NCBI RefSeq assembly: GCF_006494425.1
Contig: NZ_VHIV01000004.1
Location: forward strand, 62,001-126,000
Length of the DNA: 64,000 nt
Source of the DNA: Bacillus dicomae
GTDB taxonomy: Bacteria; Bacillota; Bacilli; Bacillales; Bacillaceae_G
Direction: 5' to 3'
The notes beneath the pieces were generated by a model. That model ran no database searches. It had not been told where the DNA came from and saw only the letters and a list, made by a program, of their open reading frames with translations. Below, piece by piece: positions 25,361 through 35,973 of this stretch. Within the stretch, counting starts at the first letter, position 1, and each line of letters begins with the position of its first letter. Position numbers and translations under genes: made by a program.

Positions 25361-26476
25361 TTACTTATTAAAGTGTTGTAAAATCGCTTCTACAATACGC
25401 TCTGATGCACGACCATCACCGTACGGGTTAGATGCTTTTGACATCTTATCATGAGCTTCTTTGTCTGACAACAACTCATCAGCAAGACTAAAGATTGTTT
25501 CTTCGTCTGTTCCTGCTAATTTCAATGTACCTGCTTCAATACCTTCTGGGCGCTCTGTTGTATCACGAAGAACAAGAACCGGTACACCTAATGACGGTGC
25601 TTCCTCTTGTACCCCACCAGAATCAGTTAACATTAAGTATGAACGAGCTGCAACATTGTGGAAATCAATTACATCTAGCGGCTCAATTAAGTGAATGCGA
25701 CCATGATCACCTAAAATGTCATTCGCTGTTTCACGAACAACAGGGTTCATATGAACAGGGTACACAACTTGTACGTCTTCATGCTTATCAACAAGACGCT
25801 TAATTGCACGGAACATATTACGCATTGGCTCTCCTAAGTTTTCACGACGGTGAGCTGTCATAAGTACAAGACGATCATTTCCAAGTCTCTCTAGTACAGG
25901 ATGATTATATGTTTCTTTTACAGTCGTTTTTAGTGCGTCAATCGCTGTATTTCCTGTTATGAAAATGCGTGACTCATCTTTATTTTCTTTCTGTAAGTTC
26001 GTTGCTGATTTTGCTGTAGGTGAGAAATGAAGATCTGCCATTACGCCTGTTAATTGACGATTCATCTCTTCTGGGTATGGAGAATATTTATCCCATGTAC
26101 GAAGTCCTGCCTCGACATGACCTACTGGAATTTGATTATAGAAAGCAGCTAAGCTTGCAATAAATGTTGTTGTCGTATCACCATGTACGAGTACGATATC
26201 CGGCTTCGCTTCTTTCATTACTTTATCCAAACCTTCTAAACCACGCGTTGTAATATCAATTAAAGTTTGGCGATCCTTCATAATATTCAAATCGAAATCT
26301 GGTGTAATTCCAAAGATACTTAATACTTGGTCTAACATTTGACGATGTTGTGCTGTTACAGTCACAATCGATTCAATTTTGTCTGGATGCTTTTGCAACT
26401 CTAATACAAGAGGTGCCATTTTGATTGCTTCTGGACGTGTCCCGAAAATTGTCATTACTTTTAAACGTTCAGTCAT
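25361..26476 (-). CDS. mnaA: UDP-N-acetylglucosamine 2-epimerase
   Basis: A 371-residue WecB/MnaA enzyme that converts UDP-GlcNAc to UDP-ManNAc, a precursor of wall polysaccharides. Motifs: GTRPEAIKMAPLVLEL, VHGDTTTTF, GHVEAGLRTWDKYSPYPEE (active site), TAHRRENLG, LTDSGGVQEEAPSLG. In B. anthracis two such enzymes (GneY, GneZ) feed the secondary cell-wall polysaccharide; the position near tagO suggests this is the GneZ-type copy. It lies 74 bp downstream of the UDP-glucose dehydrogenase gene and may share its message. Confidence 0.95.
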   Translation of the reverse strand: MTERLKVMTIFGTRPEAIKMAPLVLELQKHPDKIESIVTVTAQHRQMLDQVLSIFGITPDFDLNIMKDRQTLIDITTRGLEGLDKVMKEAKPDIVLVHGDTTTTFIASLAAFYNQIPVGHVEAGLRTWDKYSPYPEEMNRQLTGVMADLHFSPTAKSATNLQKENKDESRIFITGNTAIDALKTTVKETYNHPVLERLGNDRLVLMTAHRRENLGEPMRNMFRAIKRLVDKHEDVQVVYPVHMNPVVRETANDILGDHGRIHLIEPLDVIDFHNVAARSYLMLTDSGGVQEEAPSLGVPVLVLRDTTERPEGIEAGTLKLAGTDEETIFSLADELLSDKEAHDKMSKASNPYGDGRASERIVEAILQHFNK

Positions 26477-26550
26477 TTCTTTGCCTCTTTTCTTTCACTA
26501 GTTACAAATTCTATTATGACATATAAGAATATACATGAATACATGCCTTT

Positions 26551-27876
26551 TTAACGAATAACGGAAAAGTCCCTCATACAAATACTTTCTCTTCCAACAG
26601 AATAATAATCTATCCCTTGCTTCTTGACATCCTCAATAGTATAACAATTTCTTCCATCAAATAAAATAGGTTCCCTCATAAGTTGTGCGTACCTTTCTAA
26701 CGGATAATTTCGGATAGTCTCCCATTCCGTCATGATAAAAACCGCACTCGCTTCTCTAATCGATTCATCTATACATTCGCTATATTGTATAGTCTCTCCA
26801 AAGATATTTTTCATATTTTGAATCGCCTTTGGGTCATATAGAACTACATCCGCACCCACATTCATCAATTCTCTTATTATAATAAGAGACGGCGCGTCTC
26901 TTATATCATCCGTATTCGGTTTAAATGCCGCACCCAGCACCGCAATCTGCTTCTTGTCCATGTTTATTACTTTCTTTGCTTTCTCAATCAATAACAACTG
27001 TTGTTTATTATTCACTTCAATAACTGCTTTTAACAAGCGAAAATCATGCGCCACATTCCCTGCAATTTGTACAAGGGCTTTCGTATCTTTCGGAAAACAT
27101 GATCCCCCGTAACCAATGCCCGCATTTAAAAAAGACGTACCAATTCTCTTATCCATTCCCATCCCTTTTGCAACGTCTAATACATCGGCTCCTACCTTTT
27201 CACATATATTTGAAATTTCATTGATAAAACTAATTTTTGTCGCTAAAAAGGCATTCGATGCATATTTAATCATCTCTGCACTTTTTATATCTGTAACATA
27301 CGTTTTTAAGTGTAATTCACTATATAAATTCTCAACTCTTCTTGCCGTTTCCTCATTATCTGCTCCAATTACAATACGATCTCCCCGAAAAAAATCGTAA
27401 ATCCCTGAACCTTCCCGTAAAAATTCTGGATTCGATACGATATGTACTTCATGCCTCTCCTGTAACTTCTCCTTAATCCATCCTCTAATAGCATCATTCG
27501 TCCCTACAGGAACAGTACTTTTTGTAACAATAATAACGTCGTTAGTCACATATGTTCCAATATCAACACATGCACGTTGAACATATGTTAAATCCGCTGT
27601 CCCATCTAATAAGGACGGTGTTCCGACTGCAATAAATATAAATTCTGCATCGGTAAAAGCTTCTTCTTTACTTGTTGTAAAGATCAAACTATTATTTTCA
27701 CATGCATCATTTATTAATTCATATAAGCCCGCTTCATAAATAGGCAGATCCCCTTGTTTTATTCGTTCAATTTTCTCATCATCTATATCAAAACATGTAA
27801 CCGAATGTCCTAATATTGCCAAGCCTACTCCTGTAATCAATCCAACGTATCCGGTACCTATTATTGTAATTTTCAT
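26551..27876 (-). CDS. UDP-glucose 6-dehydrogenase
   Basis: A 441-residue nucleotide-sugar dehydrogenase: NAD-binding MKITIIGTGYVGLITGVGLA, TKSTVPVGTNDAI, and the catalytic Cys in GIGYGGSCFPKDTKAL. It oxidises UDP-glucose to UDP-glucuronate for acidic polymers such as teichuronic acid or capsule; other UDP-sugar substrates are possible. I start it at the ATG at 27876 on family grounds; an upstream ATG at 27921 behind GGGGGGG is a real alternative. It is divergent from tagO across a 544-bp interval. Confidence 0.88.
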   Translation of the reverse strand: MKITIIGTGYVGLITGVGLAILGHSVTCFDIDDEKIERIKQGDLPIYEAGLYELINDACENNSLIFTTSKEEAFTDAEFIFIAVGTPSLLDGTADLTYVQRACVDIGTYVTNDVIIVTKSTVPVGTNDAIRGWIKEKLQERHEVHIVSNPEFLREGSGIYDFFRGDRIVIGADNEETARRVENLYSELHLKTYVTDIKSAEMIKYASNAFLATKISFINEISNICEKVGADVLDVAKGMGMDKRIGTSFLNAGIGYGGSCFPKDTKALVQIAGNVAHDFRLLKAVIEVNNKQQLLLIEKAKKVINMDKKQIAVLGAAFKPNTDDIRDAPSLIIIRELMNVGADVVLYDPKAIQNMKNIFGETIQYSECIDESIREASAVFIMTEWETIRNYPLERYAQLMREPILFDGRNCYTIEDVKKQGIDYYSVGRESICMRDFSVIR

Positions 27877-28420
27877 TTCCTTTTCGCACAGGAATATACA
27901 ATAGAAAATATACGAATACATAGACCCCCCCTGTGCTTCCCCCTCTCACATTAAAAATGAGAAAACTCTTTTACTTCTTTATTATATGAATTACCCTTTT
28001 CATTCTTTTTTAAGTTTTTGTAAAATTAAATAATATTTATTAATTATTAGTTAAACCAACCGGAATTTTACAGAAATTAAAACTCCCTGTTCACGCAGGA
28101 TAAATTCCCACATTTTAACACGGAACTTACTTATTTCTACGTGTAACACTTATAATACTGAAATAAAAGTATTCACTATTAAAGAAAAAGAGAAAATGTC
28201 ATATTCCAAAGTGCAATACGATTAACCTTCTCAATTGACTCAACATTCTGTATACCATTGTCATATATTCTATCTACTTCCATTTACCGTAAAACGAAAA
28301 AAAGATTGAATTCTAATCTTTTTGTGATACCATATGTTATGAGCCTGTAAATAAACATCATAATTTTCAGATAAATACATTAAAAAAAATTACGTTAGAC
28401 TATAAAAGGGTGGGGTATTA
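27877..28420. other. A/T-rich intergenic region between ugd-like gene and tagO
   Basis: No ORF or stable RNA is supported here. It must hold promoters for both divergent genes. Visible items are a -10-like TATAAT at 28151-28156 and a small inverted repeat AATACT/AGTATT (28155-28174). No clear -35 element was found for either. Confidence 0.5.
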
Positions 28421-29494
28421 ATGGACTCACAAGTGATTTATGCCATTTTGGCATCTTTCATCACTGTACTCGTCGTTACTCCTTTAGTTATTAAGTTAGC
28501 TTTTAAAATAGGAGCAACAGATAAGCCAAACGCGCGTAAAGTACACCAAAAGATCATGCCTCGTCTTGGCGGGTTAGCGATATTTATCGGTGTAGCTGTA
28601 GGATTTGTTGTCGGTGGCTTATATGAACAAAGAATGTTATCGATAACGCTAGGTGCGATTATCATTGTAATCATCGGTATTTTAGATGATATGTACGAGT
28701 TATCTGCGAAGGTAAAATTCGGTGGACAACTATTAGTTGCCATTATGATTGTAAAAAGTGGATTATTAGTGCAAATATTATATATTCCAATCCTCGGGGA
28801 TACTGAACTTGGATGGCTTGCTTACCCAATTACAGTATTTTGGATTGTAGGTATTACAAATGCCATCAACTTAATTGATGGATTAGATGGATTATCTGCT
28901 GGTATTTCATCTATCGTACTTGCAACGCTAGCATATATGGCCTTCACTAGCCCTTGGGGTACTGGAGCTGCTATTATCTTACCACTAGCATTAATTACAT
29001 TAGCAAGTACAATTGGATTTTTATTCTACAACTTCCATCCAGCAAAGATTTTCATGGGAGATACAGGCGCACTATTTTTAGGATACTGTATTTCTGTTAT
29101 ATCGTTACTTGGATTATACAAAAGTGTAACGTTATTCAGTTTTATCGTTCCAGTTATCATTTTAGGCGTACCTGTATTTGATACGACATTTGCAATTATT
29201 CGTCGTATCGTAAATAAAAAACCTATTTCAGCACCAGACAAATCGCATTTACATCACCGTTTACTTGCAATGGGCTTCTCTCATCGTAAAACGGTACTAA
29301 TTATATACGCCTTCGGTATTTTCTTTAGTGTAAATGCAATCATCTTCTCTAGTGCAACATTATGGTTATCCATTATTCTTCTTTTCGTTTTAATCTTCTT
29401 TACAGAAATCATTGCTGAAGTAATCGGGCTTGTACATGAACGTTACAAACCACTTATTTCCTTTTATAAAAAAGTGAAAAAACGCGAAGACTAA
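28421..29494 (+). CDS. tagO: undecaprenyl-phosphate GlcNAc-1-phosphate transferase TagO
   Basis: A 357-residue MraY/WecA-type membrane enzyme with about eleven segments. Key motifs: KPNARKVHQKIMPRLGGLAIF, the Asp pair in ILDDMYELSAKVKFGGQ, NAINLIDGLDGLSAG, FMGDTGALFLG and the HLHHRL loop for nucleotide binding. It puts GlcNAc-1-P on undecaprenyl phosphate, the first step for teichoic acid or, in the B. cereus group, the secondary cell-wall polysaccharide. GGGTGGGG precedes the ATG. A terminator follows. Confidence 0.95.
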   Translation: MDSQVIYAILASFITVLVVTPLVIKLAFKIGATDKPNARKVHQKIMPRLGGLAIFIGVAVGFVVGGLYEQRMLSITLGAIIIVIIGILDDMYELSAKVKFGGQLLVAIMIVKSGLLVQILYIPILGDTELGWLAYPITVFWIVGITNAINLIDGLDGLSAGISSIVLATLAYMAFTSPWGTGAAIILPLALITLASTIGFLFYNFHPAKIFMGDTGALFLGYCISVISLLGLYKSVTLFSFIVPVIILGVPVFDTTFAIIRRIVNKKPISAPDKSHLHHRLLAMGFSHRKTVLIIYAFGIFFSVNAIIFSSATLWLSIILLFVLIFFTEIIAEVIGLVHERYKPLISFYKKVKKRED

Positions 29495-29529
29495 TTGTAG
29501 TATAGCCTGTACTATTATGAAATATTCAA

Positions 29530-29566
29530 ATAGCATCCTCTTTCTTATAAGAGGGTGCTATTTTTT
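29530..29566 (+). terminator. terminator of tagO
   Basis: ATAGCATCCTCTT / AAGAGGGTGCTAT with a 6-base loop, followed by TTTTTT. Confidence 0.85.
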
Positions 29567-29695
29567 ATTCATTATTTTACATTTCCAAAATATAGCTTGT
29601 TTGAGAGTTCCACTATTGGAGAAAGATATACATAATAAGAAAAGGATTATGTTTTCTTTTTTACATCTTTGATTGTCAAACTGAGGGTGAATGTT

Positions 29696-30433
29696 ATGAT
29701 CAAGCGAGTATTTCAATACATTATTTTATTTTTAACAATTACTATGTACGCGTCATCTCATGCAGGAGCAACTACAATTCCCCCTGCTGAACATCATCCA
29801 AATACTGAAACGACTTCTCCTACAAAAAAAATCGCGTACTTAACATTTGATGACGGACCAAACAAATACACTACGCAAATTTTAAACATCTTAAAAGAAA
29901 AGAACGGAAAAGCAACTTTCTTTGTTATTGGGGGAAAAGTGCCACATTATAAAAAGACAATGCAGCGATTAATTAAAGACGGACATTATATCGGACTTCA
30001 CAGTATGTCACACGATGTAAAACGCCTTTACAACGGGGATCCATCCGCTTTAATTACAGAAATGGAACAAACCCAAAACATTGTTCAGCAAGTTACAAAA
30101 TTAAATACACATCTCGTTCGTGTTCCGTATGGTAGCATGCCTTACTTAAAAAAGAATTATCGTGATGCACTTGTATCAGCTCAGTATAAAATGTGGGATT
30201 GGACAATCGATACATATGACTGGAAAAGCTATGACAATCCTTCTGCGATACTAGAGAGAGTACGTAATCAGAGCGATGAACAAGTCGAAGTGATTTTAAT
30301 GCATGATTCGAGTGTAACCGTACAAATACTGCCAAAAGTAATTGATTACTTACAGTCACAAGGATACAAACTTCTTCCCTATAATCCATCTTCTCACCTA
30401 GAAGTGAACTTTTGGAAAGACACAAGATTGTAA
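29696..30433 (+). CDS. secreted polysaccharide deacetylase
   Basis: A 245-residue secreted NodB-domain enzyme. The signal peptide (MIKRVFQYIILFLTITMYAS) is followed by motif 1 TFDDGPNKYT with the catalytic Asp pair, motif 2 HSMSH for metal binding, the RVPYGSMP motif and the C-terminal VILMHDS histidine. It probably deacetylates GlcNAc in peptidoglycan or a related polymer; the exact substrate among the many B. cereus paralogues is unclear. GAGGGTG lies seven bases before the ATG. It is a single-gene unit with its own terminator. Confidence 0.9.
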   Translation: MIKRVFQYIILFLTITMYASSHAGATTIPPAEHHPNTETTSPTKKIAYLTFDDGPNKYTTQILNILKEKNGKATFFVIGGKVPHYKKTMQRLIKDGHYIGLHSMSHDVKRLYNGDPSALITEMEQTQNIVQQVTKLNTHLVRVPYGSMPYLKKNYRDALVSAQYKMWDWTIDTYDWKSYDNPSAILERVRNQSDEQVEVILMHDSSVTVQILPKVIDYLQSQGYKLLPYNPSSHLEVNFWKDTRL

Positions 30434-30468
30434 CAGCTTTAGTGCCTATGTGCTAAAGCTGTTTTATT
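30432..30468 (+). terminator. terminator of the deacetylase gene
   Basis: AACAGCTTTAG / CTAAAGCTGTT (30432-30442, 30453-30463) followed by TTATTTTT; overlaps the stop codon. Confidence 0.8.
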
Positions 30469-30537
30469 TTTCTCTTCCCACCCTTCCCATTTTTGTGTAA
30501 AATTTTAAATAGTGATGAAGTTTCGAGGTGAATAGAA

Positions 30538-33213
30538 ATGAAACGAATAGATCTCATTTTTAACGCAATACAAAAAGGCAATTATACAGAAGGTGTAACC
30601 GCATCAGAACTTGCTACCCTATTGCAACTAGATCGTGCCAATGTAAGTAGCGACTTAAACAAACTTGTAAAAGATACACGTTTATTAAAAACAAATACGC
30701 GTCCTGTTCGTTTTTATATAGAAACGAACGCTTCGTTGGAAACGCATTCAAAAGAAGTGACTTCATTAGATGCATTTGCAGTTGAAAATACAAGCCTAAA
30801 AATCGCAATTGAAAAAGCGAAAGCTTCTATTCTCTATCCTCCAAACGGTATGCACACTTTACTGCTCGGAGAAACGGGAGTCGGAAAATCTATGTTCGCT
30901 TCTTTAATGCACGAATATGCAATTGAAGTTGAACAGCTTCCTAAAAATGCACCATTTATCGTCTTTAACTGTGCTGATTACGCAAATAATCCACAGCTAC
31001 TACTAGGGCAGTTATTTGGGATTAAAAAAGGAGCTTATACAGGAGCAAGTGATCAAAAAGGATTAATTGAAAAAGCACATGAAGGGATCCTTTTCTTAGA
31101 TGAAGTACATCGCCTCCCTCCAGAGGGACAAGAAATGCTTTTCACCTTTATTGATCGCGGAGTATACCGCCGCCTTGGAGAAACAGAAAACGAACGTAAA
31201 GCACAAGTATTAATCATTACTGCAACAACAGAAGAACCAAATTCATTTTTATTAAAAACATTTACAAGACGTATACCGATGACTGTCACGCTGCCACCAC
31301 TTCGTGAGCGTACACATAAAGAACGCTTTGCTTTACTACAACTATTTTTCACAAATGAAGCAATACGCCTGCGAAAAGAAATTCACGTTAGTCCGAATAC
31401 AATGCGTGCTTTCGTCTTTTACAATTGTCCCAATAACATCGGTCAATTAAAAACGGATGTACAAATTGCCTGTGCGAAAGCCTACTCTGACTTCGTGACA
31501 AAGAAACGTGATTCTGTCTATGTTTCAAGTACAGATTTACCTTGGTATATGAAAGAAGGGCTATTCATTGAAAGAAAAAGCCGTCATCTATACCAAATTC
31601 CAAATGAAACATTTGTATTTACAGGTGATGAAGGTTGGAGTAATCATAAAACAGAAAATGAAAAACAATCTTCTATTTACGATTATATTGATTATAAATA
31701 TGAAGAACTTCAAGCTCGCGGTATTGAAGAGGAAGAATTAGAATTACTAATAGAAAATGATATTCAAAGCTTTTTCGTACAATATTTTAATCAAATATCA
31801 AAAAAGACAAGTCATGAAAATGTTTTTAAAATTGTGGATCGTAATATCGTTTCCGTTTGTGAACAAATTGCGGTACTTGCTGAAAAGCATTTATCTAAGA
31901 CATTTGATGAAAAAGTATTTCTCGCTTTAAGCTTACATGTACAGACAACTCTACAACGTTTACAAGCTGGAAAACAAATTCATCACCCACAATTAAATCA
32001 AATTCGTACGAAATATAAAGAAGCTTTTTCCGTAGCTATGCAATGCATTCAACTACTAGAAGACGAATTACAAATAACAATGCCTATCGATGAAGCAGGC
32101 TTTTTAACAATGTTCTTCGTTGTTGATCCAATTCCTGCCTCACAAACAGAAGTAAAAGTATTAATATTAGCGCACGGCAATGGCATCGCAACAGAAATGG
32201 CAAACGTCGCAAATGAACTTCTCGGCATTGAGGAAGTAACTGGTATTGATATGCCGTTACATGAATCGCCGAAAGATTTCTTAGAGCGTGTAAAAGTGTA
32301 TATGAAAACACTCCAAAATGTAAACGGGCTTCTCTTACTCGTTGATATGGGGTCGCTCGCTTATATTGGTGATATATTAGAAACTGAGTTCAAAATTCCG
32401 GTACGTGTTCTTTCCATGACAAGCACTCCACATGCATTAGAAGCAGCTCGAAAAGCTCAGCTTGGCTACTCATTAGATGCATTATATGAAACAGTGAAGA
32501 ACTTAACACCGTTTTACTTAAACGTACAAGAAGAAAAGAAAAAGCCACTATCACCAATGAAATCAGTTATTTTAACAGCTTGTTTAACTGGAGAAGGCAG
32601 TGCGTTAGCTATTCAAAAAATGTTAGAGAACTATTTGCGATTTGACAAAGACTTAATTGAAATTATTCCGATTAGTATCGTTCATGAAAAAGATTTAACG
32701 AAAATGATTGAGAACATAAAAAAAGAGCGGAATATCATTTGTATCGTCACGAATTTCGATGTGCAAGTTCCATGCTTAACATATCATTTTCAAGATATCG
32801 TAAACTACACAGCGATTCAGCCAATTCAAGAATTAATTACGTATGAAGAAACATATGCAAAAATGGCTGATATTCTTGAACAACAAATGCAGCGTAACGA
32901 CGGAGCACTACTTATTAAAACGATTCGTTATGCATTAAATACAATTCAAGAATTAATTTCCTTGCAACTAACTCCTGATAGCTTAATGGGTGTTATTCTG
33001 CATATGAGCTGTATGGTTGACCGTCTGCAAAAAGGAGAAAGCCTTCTCCCTCATCCAGATAAAGAGAAACGAAGACAAGATGAATACTGGATGTACATGA
33101 AAGTGAAAAAAGCATTGCAACCGATTGAAAATACATTTGAAATACAAATACCTGATGACGAAGTGTTTTATATTATGGACTTCTTCATTAAAAATCAGCC
33201 TGTAAAAAATTAA
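30538..33213 (+). CDS. LevR-type sigma-54-dependent activator with PTS regulation domains
   Basis: An 891-residue protein. An N-terminal HTH (residues 1-60) precedes the AAA+ domain with Walker A LLGETGVGKSM, the sigma-54 contact loop GAYTGA (about residue 166) and Walker B GILFLDEVHRL. Then come PRD1 (about 430-515), an EIIA-Man-like domain with His in LAHGNG (about 546), an EIIB-like stretch (ILTACLTGEGSA) and PRD2 (about 780-888). PTS phosphorylation of these domains switches the activator on or off. The only sigma-54 promoter found nearby is before the chitobiose operon at 39.5 kb, its likely target. Confidence 0.92.
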   Translation: MKRIDLIFNAIQKGNYTEGVTASELATLLQLDRANVSSDLNKLVKDTRLLKTNTRPVRFYIETNASLETHSKEVTSLDAFAVENTSLKIAIEKAKASILYPPNGMHTLLLGETGVGKSMFASLMHEYAIEVEQLPKNAPFIVFNCADYANNPQLLLGQLFGIKKGAYTGASDQKGLIEKAHEGILFLDEVHRLPPEGQEMLFTFIDRGVYRRLGETENERKAQVLIITATTEEPNSFLLKTFTRRIPMTVTLPPLRERTHKERFALLQLFFTNEAIRLRKEIHVSPNTMRAFVFYNCPNNIGQLKTDVQIACAKAYSDFVTKKRDSVYVSSTDLPWYMKEGLFIERKSRHLYQIPNETFVFTGDEGWSNHKTENEKQSSIYDYIDYKYEELQARGIEEEELELLIENDIQSFFVQYFNQISKKTSHENVFKIVDRNIVSVCEQIAVLAEKHLSKTFDEKVFLALSLHVQTTLQRLQAGKQIHHPQLNQIRTKYKEAFSVAMQCIQLLEDELQITMPIDEAGFLTMFFVVDPIPASQTEVKVLILAHGNGIATEMANVANELLGIEEVTGIDMPLHESPKDFLERVKVYMKTLQNVNGLLLLVDMGSLAYIGDILETEFKIPVRVLSMTSTPHALEAARKAQLGYSLDALYETVKNLTPFYLNVQEEKKKPLSPMKSVILTACLTGEGSALAIQKMLENYLRFDKDLIEIIPISIVHEKDLTKMIENIKKERNIICIVTNFDVQVPCLTYHFQDIVNYTAIQPIQELITYEETYAKMADILEQQMQRNDGALLIKTIRYALNTIQELISLQLTPDSLMGVILHMSCMVDRLQKGESLLPHPDKEKRRQDEYWMYMKVKKALQPIENTFEIQIPDDEVFYIMDFFIKNQPVKN

Positions 33214-33231
33214 TCGAGGCAGTTTTTTAAA

Positions 33232-33330
33232 TATATCGACCGTAACTCGGATTTTATCAGCGATTTTCAAGATATATCGGCGTAACTCAGATTTTATCAG
33301 CGATTTTCAAGATATATCGACTTACCAACA
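33232..33330 (+). repeat. 20-bp-period intergenic array C
   Basis: Five decamers about 20 bp apart: ATATCGACCG, TTTATCAGCG (33253), TATATCGGCG (33273), TTTATCAGCG (33293) and terminal TATATCGACT (33313). The 40-bp unit with spacers ATTTTCAAGA and TAACTCAGAT occurs almost twice. It lies directly after the LevR-type gene. Confidence 0.8.
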
Positions 33331-33359
33331 ATAATCGCTAAAATTTGCACCTTATAGCA

Positions 33360-33393
33360 AAAAAGGCTGTTCCAAAATATGGACAGCCTTTTT
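33360..33393. terminator. bidirectional terminator between the LevR-type and CHRD genes
   Basis: AAAAAAGGCTGTTCC / GGACAGCCTTTTTT with a 7-base loop (one unpaired base), A/T runs on both sides. Confidence 0.85.
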
Positions 33394-33394
33394 T

Positions 33395-33808
33395 CTACTT
33401 CTTTACTTTCCTGATTCTCCCCCTTATTTCGCCCTTCTTATTGGGCTTCGTATAAACATTTACATATACATTCGCCTGAATGATTTCTTGAAGTAAGCTA
33501 TCAAACGCTCGCCCCTGTAAAGGCCCTTCAAAATCCCCCACATTAACTAAACCAGTGACGATTCCTTCATTTACACTAATACCTTGCTTTAATGGACCAA
33601 ATAAACTTAAAACAATTGGACCAATTTGATCTACTTTCCCTAAATGAATTTGGCATGATGTAACTTTTTCGATGTTTTTCAATATGACCCGATATTGCAA
33701 CTTCTTTAAATCCTCACTAAATATAAACTCTGCTACGCCATAAGCTTCTGTATTTACAGGAGGTATTTCCCTCTTACCTGTTAACCTCGCAAAGAAATGT
33801 GTTGTCAT
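33395..33808 (-). CDS. CHRD-domain protein
   Basis: A 137-residue single-domain CHRD protein: HFFARLTGKREIPPVNTEA, then CQIHLGKVDQIGPIVLSLF and NVYTKPNKKGEIRGRI. CHRD domains occur in chordin and in many bacterial proteins; their role in bacteria is unknown. No signal peptide is seen. I chose the ATG at 33808, with GGAG nine bases upstream; the longer frame to 33841 lacks such a site. It is divergent from the chrA-type gene. Confidence 0.85.
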   Translation of the reverse strand: MTTHFFARLTGKREIPPVNTEAYGVAEFIFSEDLKKLQYRVILKNIEKVTSCQIHLGKVDQIGPIVLSLFGPLKQGISVNEGIVTGLVNVGDFEGPLQGRAFDSLLQEIIQANVYVNVYTKPNKKGEIRGRIRKVKK

Positions 33809-33997
33809 ACGGGCATTCTCCTTATATAAATTTCCCAGCACTACTTCTACTACTTTATGGTTTATACATAATCATTTATGACTTTTTCAATCTTTAATTA
33901 CGAAGAAAAGATTCACACAATCTTTACATGAGAATCGTTCCTTTTACTTTACTACTTCTTGTATAATGCACTTAGAAAAACATTCTAGGAGGCTGTT

Positions 33998-35179
33998 TTG
34001 GAGAATAACAAATACACTTTTCATACATTATTAGAGATTTTTCTCGTCTCATTCAAATTAGGACTTACTTCATTTGGTGGCCCTGTCGCCCATCTCGGCT
34101 ATTTCCGCCACGAATATGTGCAAAAAAGAAAATGGATGGATGAACGAAGCTATGGAGATTTAGTAGCATTATGTCAATTCCTTCCTGGTCCTGCTAGCAG
34201 TCAAGTCGGTATGGGGATTGGATTATTAAGGGGCGGACTATTAGGAGCGATTATTTCATGGATTGGATTCACACTACCATCTGTGCTTGTTTTAGTTTTC
34301 TTCGCCTCATTCCTTAATCAGTTCGATCTTGGAAGTGCTGGATGGATTCATGGACTAAAACTTGTAGCAGTCGCTATCGTCGCCCATGCCATATGGGGAA
34401 TGGCACAAAAATTAACGCCAGACCGAAATCGTGCAACGATTGCAATTGCAACTGCCGCAATCGCCTTATTATGGCCAAGTAGCTGGACACAAGTCACTCT
34501 CATTATAATATGTGGCTTTATCGGCTGGTTTTTATATCGCAACCAACCAATTAGCCAATCTCAAAGTATAAAAGTACCTATTTCAAAAAAGATAGCAGTT
34601 TCGTGTCTCGTTTTATTCTTCGGACTATTACTACTGCTACCAATATTAAGACCGTTCTCTTATTACATCGCTTTATTTGATAGTTTCTATCGCTCTGGCG
34701 CACTTGTATTTGGAGGCGGACACGTAGTGCTGCCCCTTCTTGAAGGTGAGTTCGTACAAAACGGCATGATGACGAAAGAACAGTTTCTAGCTGGATACGG
34801 ATTAACACAAGCAGTACCAGGACCACTATTTACATTCGCCTCTTATATAGGATCGGTGTTAAACGGGACGCTTGGGGCAATACTCGCAACAATTGCGATC
34901 TTTCTTCCAGCTTTCTTACTCGTTATTGGTGTTTTACCATTTTGGAACAGTGTGAGAAAAATCTCTTACATACAAAGCGCACTACTTGGAGTCAATGCAG
35001 CCGTTGTCGGTATTTTACTAGCAGCTTTTTATGATCCTATTTGGACAAGCACGATTATGAATGCTGTAGATTTTGTATTTGCTTCTCTTCTATTTTGCTT
35101 GCTCGCTTTTTGGAAAACACCACCTTGGGTTATCGTTATACTCGGGGTCTTCGGCGGATATATTCTATCCATTTTGTAA
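33998..35179 (+). CDS. ChrA-type chromate/anion transporter
   Basis: A 393-residue membrane protein made of two homologous CHR halves: SFKLGLTSFGGPVAHLGYFR and QFLPGPASSQVGMGIG in the first, GALVFGGGHVVLPLLEGEF and GLTQAVPGPLFTFASYIG in the second. Such proteins export chromate by proton antiport, though natural anions may be the main substrate. The start is a TTG at 33998, six bases after AGGAGG. It has its own terminator, so it is not part of the sugar locus around it. Confidence 0.92.
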   Translation: MENNKYTFHTLLEIFLVSFKLGLTSFGGPVAHLGYFRHEYVQKRKWMDERSYGDLVALCQFLPGPASSQVGMGIGLLRGGLLGAIISWIGFTLPSVLVLVFFASFLNQFDLGSAGWIHGLKLVAVAIVAHAIWGMAQKLTPDRNRATIAIATAAIALLWPSSWTQVTLIIICGFIGWFLYRNQPISQSQSIKVPISKKIAVSCLVLFFGLLLLLPILRPFSYYIALFDSFYRSGALVFGGGHVVLPLLEGEFVQNGMMTKEQFLAGYGLTQAVPGPLFTFASYIGSVLNGTLGAILATIAIFLPAFLLVIGVLPFWNSVRKISYIQSALLGVNAAVVGILLAAFYDPIWTSTIMNAVDFVFASLLFCLLAFWKTPPWVIVILGVFGGYILSIL

Positions 35180-35182
35180 GCA

Positions 35183-35218
35183 CAAAAAAACGACGGCATG
35201 ATGTAGCCGTCGTTTTTT
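35183..35218. terminator. bidirectional terminator between chrA-type gene and chbG
   Basis: AAAAAAACGACGGC-ATGATGTA-GCCGTCGTTTTTTT, a perfect 14-bp stem closing both convergent units. Confidence 0.9.
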
Positions 35219-35220
35219 TA

Positions 35221-35958
<738 letters not shown>

Positions 35959-35973
35959 CTAAATAGCGCCGCT